64,000 nt of DNA from Acidobacteriota bacterium (GTDB taxonomy: Bacteria; Acidobacteriota; Terriglobia; Terriglobales; Acidobacteriaceae): the NCBI GenBank assembly GCA_021818585.1, contig JAKATU010000041.1, positions 1-64,000 of the forward strand, given 5' to 3'. Below are positions 56,974-64,000 of this stretch, piece by piece (the stretch's first letter is position 1; each line of letters begins with the position of its first letter). The notes beneath the pieces were generated by a model. The model saw nothing but the letters and a program-made list of their open reading frames with translations. It was not told the origin of the DNA and made no database searches. The position numbers were made by a program, and so were the translations under genes.

Positions 56974-58596
56974 TCAGGCGGCGGATTTGCGGAAGCGGCG
57001 GAGGAGTTCGTTGGGGAGTTGGGAGCCGGTGGCTTTGAGGACGGCGGTGGAGACGGTGATCCAGAGGAGGGTGGCGAGGACCAGCAGGGCTAGCTCGGTG
57101 AGGAGATTGCGGCTGGGGATGAGGTAGCGCAGTCCTATGAGGGTGGCGAAGGCGATGGCTCCGGCGGTGAGGGAGCGGGCGAGTTCGGCGTATTCGAGGC
57201 CTGCGAGGGAGACCATTCCTTTTTGGTGGAGGAGGATGGCGAGGGTGAGGGTCTGGAAGAGGATGCCGATGTCGGAGGCGATGGGCAGGCCGATGGGTCC
57301 ATAGGTGTGATAGAGCCACCAATAGACGGGGATGGAGACGGCGGTGACGAGGGTGCCGGCGATCATGGGGAGGACGGTGTTTCCGGCTGCGTAAAAGGCG
57401 CGGGCGTAGATGGCCTGGGCGGCCCAGAGGCAGAGCGATACGGAAAAAATGCTGAAGTAAAGGGCCATGACGTGGGACTCGGCACGGTGGAAGGCGCCGC
57501 CGCGCATGATGGCGTCGAGCAGGGGGAAACCCATGGCGAGCATGAAGGCGGAGAGCAGCAGCGAGAAGGCGAGGATGCGGGAGACGGCGGTGTTGACGGT
57601 GCGGGAGAATCCGTCGTTGTTGCGAGAGTTGAAGAGCGAGGCGAGGAATGGGAGGGAAGCTGCTCCGGCGGCCTGGCCGAGTCCTACGGGTGCGTTGAAG
57701 AACTGCTTGGCGTAGAGGAGGAGGGTGATGGCTCCGCCGTTGTTTGAGGCGAAGTAGTTGATGATCCAGTTGTCGGCGGTGACGAGGGAGACGCCGAGCA
57801 TGAGAGGGACGGACATGCCGACCCACTCGCGGAGTCCGGGGTCTTTGAAGTCGAGGCGGAAGCGGAAGCGCATGCCGGCCCGATGGGCCCAGATGGCGTT
57901 GAGGAGGAATGGCCCGAGGAAGGCTCCGGCGACGGCGCCGATGGCGAGTGAGGAGGCTCCGAGCTCATGGGCGAGGACGACGCCGCCGAGGATGATTCCT
58001 GTGTTGTAGATGAGGGGCGTGATGGCCTGGAGGGCGAACTGCTTGCGGGCGAGGAGGACGGCGGAAAAGACGCCTCCGGCGAGGAAGAATAGCTGCGCGG
58101 GGAGCAGGATGCGGGTGAGGCGGACGCAGAGTGCGGCCTTGGCGGGGTCTGCGTCGAAACCGGGCAGGAGGGTGTGGACGTAGAGCGGGGCGATGAATTC
58201 GGCGCCGATGATGGCGAGCCCCAAGACGAGGGCCATGGTGGAGAGGATGACCGACATGGCTCGCTCGCCTTCTTCCCAGCGGCCCTGCTCGCGGTAGCGG
58301 CTGAGCATGGTGACGAAGACGATGGAGGAGGCTCCGCCGATGAGGAAGTACTGGAGCTTGTCCGGGAGCATGAAGGCGGAGTTGTAGGCGTCGGCGGCGG
58401 CTCCCGCGCCGAGGAGCCATGCGACGTACTTGATGCGGACGAGGCCGATGACGCGTGAGGCGGCCGCGGCGGCCATGAGCAGGAGGGTGGCCGCAAAGGC
58501 GGAATGGGTGTGCGAGGGACTGAGATAGCGGAGGGCTCGTCGCCAGAGTGAGGTGGGCGCGGGGGATGCCGCTGGAGGCTGGGCGGAGGGTTCCAT
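56974..58596 (-). CDS. murJ: MurJ / MviN-type lipid II flippase
   Basis: A 540-residue inner-membrane protein with about 14 hydrophobic segments. ASRVIGLVRIKYVAWLLGAGAAADAYNSA-type N-terminus (given in part), FLIGGASSIVFVTMLSRYRE and the late GAVAGAFLGPFLLNAIW segment are typical of the family. It flips lipid II for peptidoglycan synthesis. The ATG at 58596 gives the family N-terminus; the frame is open to 58830 without conserved sequence. No Shine-Dalgarno sequence; TAAACT ends ten bases before the ATG. Confidence 0.9.
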   Translation of the reverse strand: MEPSAQPPAASPAPTSLWRRALRYLSPSHTHSAFAATLLLMAAAAASRVIGLVRIKYVAWLLGAGAAADAYNSAFMLPDKLQYFLIGGASSIVFVTMLSRYREQGRWEEGERAMSVILSTMALVLGLAIIGAEFIAPLYVHTLLPGFDADPAKAALCVRLTRILLPAQLFFLAGGVFSAVLLARKQFALQAITPLIYNTGIILGGVVLAHELGASSLAIGAVAGAFLGPFLLNAIWAHRAGMRFRFRLDFKDPGLREWVGMSVPLMLGVSLVTADNWIINYFASNNGGAITLLLYAKQFFNAPVGLGQAAGAASLPFLASLFNSRNNDGFSRTVNTAVSRILAFSLLLSAFMLAMGFPLLDAIMRGGAFHRAESHVMALYFSIFSVSLCLWAAQAIYARAFYAAGNTVLPMIAGTLVTAVSIPVYWWLYHTYGPIGLPIASDIGILFQTLTLAILLHQKGMVSLAGLEYAELARSLTAGAIAFATLIGLRYLIPSRNLLTELALLVLATLLWITVSTAVLKATGSQLPNELLRRFRKSAA

Positions 58597-58821
58597 GGAT
58601 GGGATGAGTTTACTAGGGGTGGGTGATGGTTGAGGGCTTTTGGAATCTGTGCGGGTACTGTGGAGGAGATCGTGTAATGTGAGGCGCTTTTCTGATTCCA
58701 CCGAAGCGGAGCCTGGATGGGGGAGCCACTTTGAAATCGGACGCCTTTGGGGTCGGCGCTTTGCGCCGATTCCCGCGTCCCCTTCGTGGACATGGGGCAC
58801 CCATGTTGCTCCGGGTGGAAT

Positions 58822-58827
58822 TAGAAT
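58822..58827 (+). promoter_or_regulatory. possible -10 box of a leaderless ispE transcript
   Basis: TAGAAT ends nine bases before the ispE ATG with no ribosome site between. No clear -35. Confidence 0.35.
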
Positions 58828-58836
58828 CACTTTTGC

Positions 58837-59907
58837 ATGGCGACTACTTTACGTTCTTACTGCAAGATCAATCTGGGGCTGGCGATTGGGCCTGGCCGGG
58901 CGGATGGTTTCCATGCGCTGACTACGCTTTACCAGACGGTGGGCGCTTATGATCTGGTGACGGTTTCGGCCGCGGCGGCGAGCGCGCGCAAGGGCTCGAT
59001 TGCGATGACGTGCAACCATGCCGGAGTTCCGGTGGATGCGCGGAATACGGCTTGGAAGATGGTTGAGAAGGCGCTGGCTGTGCTGGGTCCCAGGATGGAT
59101 GTTGCGCTGGACGTTGCGATCCACATTGAGAAGCGGCTGCCGGTGCAGGGTGGTCTGGGTGCTGGTTCGGCGAATGCGGCGGCGGCTCTGATTGCGCTGG
59201 AGCGGGAGTTGAAGCGGCAGCCGGAACTGGGTACTGCGCAGTTGACGGGGCCGGAGAAGTTATTGGTGGCCTCGGAGGTGGGTTCGGATGTGCCTCTGTT
59301 TTTGATTGGCGGGTCGGTGCTGGGTGTGGGGCGCGGCGAGGAGGTTTATCCGCTGCCGGATTTGCCGCCGACGCATTGTGTGCTGGCGCTGCCGGAGGTT
59401 GGGGTATCGACGCCGCAGGCTTTCCGGGACTGGGATGCCTTGTATACGCTGCCGGCGGGACCGGCTCCGGGACTGGCTCTGGGGCTGGGTTTGCACCGTG
59501 AATTGACCCGTTTACAGGCCTCCGATAAACTAAGTGAGTTGAGTCGCGCTCTGGCCTCGGCCATGTGTGAGCCGTACTCCTCCGGTGTCTTGCCTGATGG
59601 CGAAGACCATGCCGAGAATCCAGTTCTCGCGCTTGTCCGAACCGGGATTGAAAACGACTTTGAAGAGGTCGTGTTTCGTCAGCATCCCCCCCTCGGTGAG
59701 ATCAAGCGCATCCTCATGGATTCTCCGGTTCCGGAGCAGGCGGCACTTTATGCGGCGCTGTCGGGTTCGGGGTCTGCCCTGTTTGGGCTGTACCGGGATG
59801 AGGCGGCGGCGCGGGCAGCGGTGGAGCGGCTGACTGGAGATGGAATTCGCGCGCTGCAGACGGTTACGCTGACGCGCAGGCAGTACTGGGCTGAGATGAT
59901 TGGGTAG
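58837..59907 (+). CDS. ispE: 4-diphosphocytidyl-2-C-methyl-D-erythritol kinase
   Basis: A 356-residue GHMP kinase of the non-mevalonate isoprenoid pathway. RSYCKINLGLAIGPGRADGFH at the start, the ATP motif PVQGGLGAGSANAAAALIAL, and a C-terminal SGSGSALFGLY loop are diagnostic. It is longer than the usual 280-300 residues, with extra sequence in the middle (about 190-260). No Shine-Dalgarno sequence. It is divergent from murJ and upstream of tRNA-Gln. Confidence 0.93.
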   Translation: MATTLRSYCKINLGLAIGPGRADGFHALTTLYQTVGAYDLVTVSAAAASARKGSIAMTCNHAGVPVDARNTAWKMVEKALAVLGPRMDVALDVAIHIEKRLPVQGGLGAGSANAAAALIALERELKRQPELGTAQLTGPEKLLVASEVGSDVPLFLIGGSVLGVGRGEEVYPLPDLPPTHCVLALPEVGVSTPQAFRDWDALYTLPAGPAPGLALGLGLHRELTRLQASDKLSELSRALASAMCEPYSSGVLPDGEDHAENPVLALVRTGIENDFEEVVFRQHPPLGEIKRILMDSPVPEQAALYAALSGSGSALFGLYRDEAAARAAVERLTGDGIRALQTVTLTRRQYWAEMIG

Positions 59908-60001
59908 TTGTCAGTTGGCTGTAGAGTTTTCGAACCCCACTCATCTCGATGATGCTGTGATGAATGGGGCACCCTAGGGGTCGTTAAGTTGTAAGGAAAA
60001 T

Positions 60002-60050
60002 GCAGGTTCCTCCGCTGCGGCGCTTCGCGCCTTCGGTCGGAATGACAAAG
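60002..60050 (+). repeat. possible dispersed palindromic intergenic repeat
   Basis: The stretch contains GCGCTTCGCGC and a CTTCGGTCGGAATGAC tail, of the type seen as scattered intergenic elements. Only one copy is in the window, so repetition is not shown here. Confidence 0.3.
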
Positions 60051-60092
60051 TTTTAAGCTGTGCCGGTTTTTGTAGTATTCAGAGTTTTTAGA

Positions 60093-60166
60093 TGGGCGAT
60101 CGACTAATGGTAGGTCAAGTGCCTTTGGAGCACTTTGTCTAGGTTCGAATCCTAGTCGCCCAGCCA
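60093..60166 (+). tRNA. tRNA-Gln (TTG)
   Basis: A 74-base tRNA including encoded CCA. Acceptor TGGGCGA with TCGCCCA, anticodon arm AGTGC-CTTTGGA-GCACT giving anticodon TTG, T arm CTAGGTTCGAATCCTAG. The TGGG start is typical for tRNA-Gln. It lies between ispE and prs. Confidence 0.95.
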
Positions 60167-60296
60167 GAGTTTGCAGTACGACAGCAGTGCGGCATGAGTG
60201 GGAAGAGCAGTAACGCTGCGCCCGCCGTGCCGGAGCCCCGGCGGCAAGTTGCCGGAAACATCAGGACACCAACGCAAACCAGCTTGGGAGAATCTT

Positions 60297-61349
60297 GTGA
60301 ATGCAGATAAGACGGAAACCGTGGCAGTGGCAAGCGAGCCTGAAGAGTCAGGCAAAGGCAAGAAGAGCATGACGTCGGCGGAACGGCGGCGGGGACGGCA
60401 TTTGAGCGAGGGCCGTCAGTTCAAGATTTTTGCGGGTTCAGCGAATAAGGCTCTGGCTGAGAAGGTCTGCGAGCATCTTGGGGTTTCGCTGGGCGAGACG
60501 AAGATGCAGCGCTTTGCCGATGGGGAGATTTACTTTCAACTGCTGGAGAATGTGCGCGGCGCGGATGTGTTTGTAGTGCAGCCGACGTGCAATCCGGTGG
60601 ACCAGCACCTGGTGGAACTGCTGATTATGATTGACGCGCTGAAGCGCGCATCGGCAGGGCGGATTACGGTGGTGGTTCCGTATTACGGTTATGCGCGGCA
60701 GGATCGTAAGGACCGGCCTCGCGTGGCGATTTCGTCGAAGCTGGTTGCGGATTTGATTACGACGGCAGGAGCGAACAGGGCGCTGTTCATGGACCTGCAC
60801 GCGGCGCAGATCCAGGGATTCTTCAACATCCCGGTGGATCATATGTTCGCGAGCCCGGTGATGGTGAGCTACTTCCGGGAACTGGGGCTGGAGAATTTGA
60901 CGATTGTGTCGCCGGACGCGGGCGGCGTGGAACGGGCGCGGTTTTTCGCGCAGAAGGTCGGCGCTCCGCTGGCGATTGTGGACAAGCGGCGCACGGATAT
61001 CAACGTGACCGAAGTGATGAACGTGATTGGTGACGTGAAAGGACGGACCTGCCTGATTGTGGACGATATTGTGGACACGGCAGGGACGCTGGTGAAGACG
61101 GTCGACGCGCTGCTGAACGAGGGCGCGACGAAGGTATACGCATGCGCTTCGCACGCGGTGCTTTCCGGTCCGGCGATTGAGCGAATCGCGAACTCGCGGC
61201 TGGAGGAACTGGTGGTCACGGACTCGATTCCGCTGACGGAAGAGGCGCAGAAGGTAGAACGGATTAACGTTCGATCGATTGCGGGCTTGCTGGCCGCGAC
61301 GATTGAGAACATTCACATGGAGTCGAGCGTGAGCTCGTTGTTCAATTAA
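60297..61349 (+). CDS. prs: ribose-phosphate pyrophosphokinase
   Basis: A 350-residue PRPP synthetase. FKIFAGSANKALAEKVCEHLG, YGYARQDRKDRPRVAIS and the PRPP loop CLIVDDIVDTAGTLVKT are conserved. The GTG at 60297 has GGGAG about six bases upstream. The N-terminal extension of about 35 residues before the conserved FKIFAG is not part of the family core; an ATG at residue 25 is an alternative. It supplies PRPP used by the his and pur genes. Confidence 0.95.
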   Translation: MNADKTETVAVASEPEESGKGKKSMTSAERRRGRHLSEGRQFKIFAGSANKALAEKVCEHLGVSLGETKMQRFADGEIYFQLLENVRGADVFVVQPTCNPVDQHLVELLIMIDALKRASAGRITVVVPYYGYARQDRKDRPRVAISSKLVADLITTAGANRALFMDLHAAQIQGFFNIPVDHMFASPVMVSYFRELGLENLTIVSPDAGGVERARFFAQKVGAPLAIVDKRRTDINVTEVMNVIGDVKGRTCLIVDDIVDTAGTLVKTVDALLNEGATKVYACASHAVLSGPAIERIANSRLEELVVTDSIPLTEEAQKVERINVRSIAGLLAATIENIHMESSVSSLFN

Positions 61350-61492
61350 GGACAGCTATTAACTCTTAGCTGATGCAATTTGAGGAAGTGAATTTGCCGG
61401 GCCGGAAGGGGTTTGGCTTAACCAAAGGGAGCGGAAAGGAAGAACGAGCTAAAAGCTAGAAGCTTTTCTGCCGTGCCCGAAAGGATAAAGAG

Positions 61493-62167
61493 ATGATTAG
61501 TCAGGAAGTAGTACAGGCAACGCCCCGTGAGGGCAAGTTCAACAAGAATGCAGCCCGTCGCGTGCGCGCGAAGGGACGGATTCCGGCAGTGGTTTATGGA
61601 GCGGCGGAGCCGCCGCAGGCCATTGAGCTTGATCCGAAGCAGATTACCCGGATTCTGCACTCGGAAGCGGGTCATAACACGATTTTCGACCTGCAGATTG
61701 CGGGCGGAGATGCGAAAAACAAGGCCATGATCGTGGACTGGCAGTATGAGCCGATCAAGGGCAACCTGATCCACATTGATCTGAAGCGGATTGCTCTGGA
61801 TAAGGCGATTCGCGTGGAAGTGCCGGTTAAGCTGATTGGCACGCCCGCAGGCGTGAAGGTGCAGGGCGGCATTCTGGACCAGGTGCTGCGCGAGGTAGAA
61901 ATCGAGTGCCTGCCTAGCGATATTCCGTCGCATATTGACGTGGACGTGACGGCGCTGGTGTTTGGCCAGGTGCTGCGTGTGGAAGATTTGCCGCATGGCG
62001 GCAAGCTGAAGTTTATTACCGATGCTTCCAACACGGTGGCTCACGTTGTTTCCATAAAGGAAGAGGTAGCGGTATCGGCCGAGGATGCGCTGGCCACGGC
62101 CAGCGCGACGGAGCCGGAAGTGGCGAAGAAGGGCAAGGCCGAGGCAACGGGCGAGGCCAAGAAGTAA
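61493..62167 (+). CDS. rplY: 50S ribosomal protein L25 (CTC form)
   Basis: A 224-residue protein of the L25/TL5/CTC type, binding 5S rRNA. KFNKNAARRVRAKGRIPAVVY, then the second domain VKVQGGILDQVLREVEIEC and an acidic/Ala-rich tail. AAGGA supports the ATG. It is directly followed by pth without a gap. Confidence 0.94.
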   Translation: MISQEVVQATPREGKFNKNAARRVRAKGRIPAVVYGAAEPPQAIELDPKQITRILHSEAGHNTIFDLQIAGGDAKNKAMIVDWQYEPIKGNLIHIDLKRIALDKAIRVEVPVKLIGTPAGVKVQGGILDQVLREVEIECLPSDIPSHIDVDVTALVFGQVLRVEDLPHGGKLKFITDASNTVAHVVSIKEEVAVSAEDALATASATEPEVAKKGKAEATGEAKK

Positions 62168-62773
62168 GTGGGGGGCGTGCTGCTGGTGGTCGGGCTTGGG
62201 AATCCCGGGATCGAGTACCAGTTCACGCCGCATAATGCCGGTTTTCTCGCGATTGATGCGCTGGCAGACGAGTATGGTGCGACGGTGAGTAATCGGCGTT
62301 GCCGCTCGCTGACCGGCAGGGCGCAGATTGCGGGGCGGGAAGTGATTCTTGCGAAGCCGGAGACGTACATGAACCTGAGCGGGCTGGCAGTGGCGGCGCT
62401 GGTGAAGGAGTTTCACGCCGATCCTCTGAAAGACCTGCTGGTGCTGTACGACGAACTGGATTTACCGCTGGGGACAGTCCGTGTGAAGGAACGCGGCAGC
62501 CCGGCGGGGCATAACGGAGCGCGATCGCTAACAGGGTCGCTGGGAACGAGCGACTGGGCGCGCATCCGGATAGGAGTAGGACCCGCGGGGGGTGAAGATG
62601 CTTTCCGCAGGGGCAAGGATTACCTGCTGACGCCGTTGCGCAAGGCCGATATGAGTGTGTTGGGCGATGCGCTGGAACGGACGGTGAAGGCAGTGGAGAT
62701 GGTGGTGGCGCGGGGAGTTGGCGCCGCCATGAACGAGTTCAACCGCAGGGAGCCGAACGGCCTGGCGGAGTAG
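62168..62773 (+). CDS. pth: peptidyl-tRNA hydrolase
   Basis: A 201-residue hydrolase that recycles peptidyl-tRNA. LLVVGLGNPGIEYQFTPHNAG contains the catalytic histidine, with PETYMNLSGLAVAALVKE and GSPAGHNGARSLTGSLG further on. GTG start immediately after the rplY stop. rplY-pth is a common pair. Confidence 0.95.
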   Translation: MGGVLLVVGLGNPGIEYQFTPHNAGFLAIDALADEYGATVSNRRCRSLTGRAQIAGREVILAKPETYMNLSGLAVAALVKEFHADPLKDLLVLYDELDLPLGTVRVKERGSPAGHNGARSLTGSLGTSDWARIRIGVGPAGGEDAFRRGKDYLLTPLRKADMSVLGDALERTVKAVEMVVARGVGAAMNEFNRREPNGLAE

Positions 62774-62834
62774 CTGAAATTTACGGGAGGCAGACGGTGA
62801 AAGGCTGCCGGCTTTCCGAGGAAAAGAGAAACAG

Positions 62835-63269
62835 ATGGGACGTTTTTACGAAGTGATGTACATCGTTCGTCCGGATATTGCGGACGAGGAGTTGGATAAG
62901 CTGATCGCGGGATTTGAGCATACGGTTACCAGCGGCGGCGGCGCGGTGCGGACGACGGAGAAGATGGGCCGCCGGAAGCTGGCGTACCTGGTGCGGAAGT
63001 TCAGCGAAGGCCAGTACGTGCTGATGACGATTGACGCCGATGGCCCGCTGGTGGCGGAGCTGGAGCGCCGCCTGCGCGTGACGGAGCCTGTGATCAAGTT
63101 CATCACGGTTCGCATGGATGAAGAGACCAAGCGGATTGAGAAGCTCAAGGCGATTCGCGCGACGCGCCAGAGGAACAGCGATCGGCCCGCGGCAGAGAGT
63201 GCCAAGGCGACCGATGAGGCGGAAGAGGTGGAAGCCGCCGAGCCCGAGACGGAAGAGGCCAAGGCCTAG
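62835..63269 (+). CDS. rpsF: 30S ribosomal protein S6
   Basis: A 144-residue S6 with the start FYEVMYIVRPDIADEELDKL and GRRKLAYLVRKFSEGQYVLM. The C-terminal 35 residues form an acidic/Ala-rich extension (EAEEVEAAEPETEEAKA). It heads the rpsF-rpsR-rplI group. Confidence 0.95.
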   Translation: MGRFYEVMYIVRPDIADEELDKLIAGFEHTVTSGGGAVRTTEKMGRRKLAYLVRKFSEGQYVLMTIDADGPLVAELERRLRVTEPVIKFITVRMDEETKRIEKLKAIRATRQRNSDRPAAESAKATDEAEEVEAAEPETEEAKA

Positions 63270-63374
63270 CCTGAAATTCAGGGCGTGGTCAGGATGGAAT
63301 GGCGGCCTGCAAGCGACCGCCTGGATCGAGAATATTGACCTGCTGCGATGGAGCAGCGGAGAAGGATACGAGCA

Positions 63375-63698
63375 ATGAGCGAAGAGACGACGCAACGCAC
63401 GCAGGAGAGCGGCGCATACGGTTCAGGACATGGTGGTGGGCGGCCCTCGGGCGGATCGCGACCAGGCGGCGGTGGGCGGAAGTTTTTCCGCCGAAAGAAG
63501 GTTTGCAAGTTCTGCACGGAGAGGATTGACGCGATTTCATACCGCGATGTGCGGCTGTTGCAGCAGTTTGTGGCCGAGCGCGGCAAGATTGTGCCCCGCC
63601 GTTTGACGGGCGTGTGCACGACGCATCAGCGTCGACTGACGCGCGCGATCAAGCAGGCGCGGAATATCGCGTTGCTGCCTTTTGCGGCGCGCTACTAA
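63375..63698 (+). CDS. rpsR: 30S ribosomal protein S18
   Basis: A 107-residue S18 with a Gly/Arg-rich N-terminal extension of about 30 residues and the conserved [20 protein letters not shown] and [20 protein letters not shown]. The ATG at 63375 has AAGGA upstream. ssb, often between rpsF and rpsR, is absent. Confidence 0.95.
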   Translation: MSEETTQRTQESGAYGSGHGGGRPSGGSRPGGGGRKFFRRKKVCKFCTERIDAISYRDVRLLQQFVAERGKIVPRRLTGVCTTHQRRLTRAIKQARNIALLPFAARY

Positions 63699-63770
63699 GA
63701 ATCGAGCGAAGGAGCGCCGGGAGAAGTGCGGCCAAGTGCCGCTGCGGCGCGTGAAGACTGGAGAATAGAG

Positions 63771-64000
63771 ATGGAAGTCATTCTGAAGGAAGATGTCGAA
63801 AAGCTCGGCCATCGCGGCGACACGGTGAAGGTTGCCGATGGGTACGGGCGGAACTACCTGCTGCCGAAGAAGCTCGCGATTGAGGCGACGGCGGCCAACA
63901 AGGCAGTGATTGAGCAGATGAAGGCGTCGGCGGTTCGCAAGTCGGCGAAGGAAAAGGAAGAGGCGGCGCAACTGGTGACTCAACTGGATTCGGTTTCGCT
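63771..64000 (+). CDS. rplI: 50S ribosomal protein L9 (partial, cut by window end)
   Basis: The first 76 codons of L9 are present: [20 protein letters not shown] and then [18 protein letters not shown], with the start of the connecting helix. The rest lies beyond the window. It completes the S6-S18-L9 order. Confidence 0.93.
   Translation, partial: MEVILKEDVEKLGHRGDTVKVADGYGRNYLLPKKLAIEATAANKAVIEQMKASAVRKSAKEKEEAAQLVTQLDSVS

Noticed and set aside
56906..58793. Large minus-strand frames overlapping murJ in other frames
   Set aside because: Arg/Pro- or Ser-rich shadow translations of the murJ coding sequence.

Overview
The window looks like a chromosomal segment of a Gram-negative, moderately GC-rich bacterium, most likely an acidobacterium of the Terriglobales type. 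This rests on inference: the mix of a complete bacterial his operon, KDO synthesis (kdsA), a signal-peptide outer-membrane barrel, a HipA-like kinase paired with a DUF3037 protein, and proteins that resemble acidobacterial families in general character. No rRNA is present, so the assignment cannot be proved here.

Layout. Positions 1-13.6 kb hold housekeeping and small-module genes: serA with a class V aminotransferase, a YqeY-type protein, an RNase HI, an ECF sigma factor / zinc-finger anti-sigma (HEAT) / PDZ cluster, a radical SAM protein, a secreted NTF2-like protein, thiE, sthA with a ROK-family protein, and a Gfo/Idh/MocA oxidoreductase coupled to a small unknown gene. From about 13.6 to 33.25 kb lies a compact phage-derived block: a CI-like repressor, a zinc-ribbon protein and a sigma-region-4-like protein, a very large secreted tail-spike-like protein, terminase, a HipA-like kinase plus DUF3037 cassette, portal, protease, scaffold, major capsid, connectors, tail protein, hub protein and a holin-like protein. 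No integrase, replication gene, tape-measure gene, tail chaperone or endolysin was recognised, which suggests a domesticated or specialised particle.

From 33.27 kb the chromosome resumes with purEK, an E2 acyltransferase (sucB type), a CPA1 antiporter, a CAT-anticodon tRNA, a DEAD-box helicase, mnmG, hisS and aspS, an outer-membrane barrel gene, and kdsA. The region 47.33-53.79 kb is a histidine operon, hisI-G-D-C-B-H-F-A, with almost every junction overlapping. It is preceded by a consensus promoter, a 25-codon leader peptide with seven His codons, and mutually exclusive hairpins, that is, a textbook transcription attenuator with a nearly leaderless leader peptide. hisE is not in the operon. 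The rest holds an aminotransferase, a 2-hydroxyacid dehydrogenase, murJ, ispE, tRNA-Gln, and the prs-rplY-pth-rpsF-rpsR-rplI group (rplI cut by the window end).

A second theme is start-site architecture. Several genes without a Shine-Dalgarno sequence have a TANNNT box 8-9 bases upstream of the start codon (thiE, purE, mnmG, the his leader, ispE), which suggests leaderless transcripts. Other oddities are an RNase HI reading frame that continues 57 codons past its TAG, and an oxidoreductase whose conserved N-terminus requires a CTG start overlapping the upstream stop.
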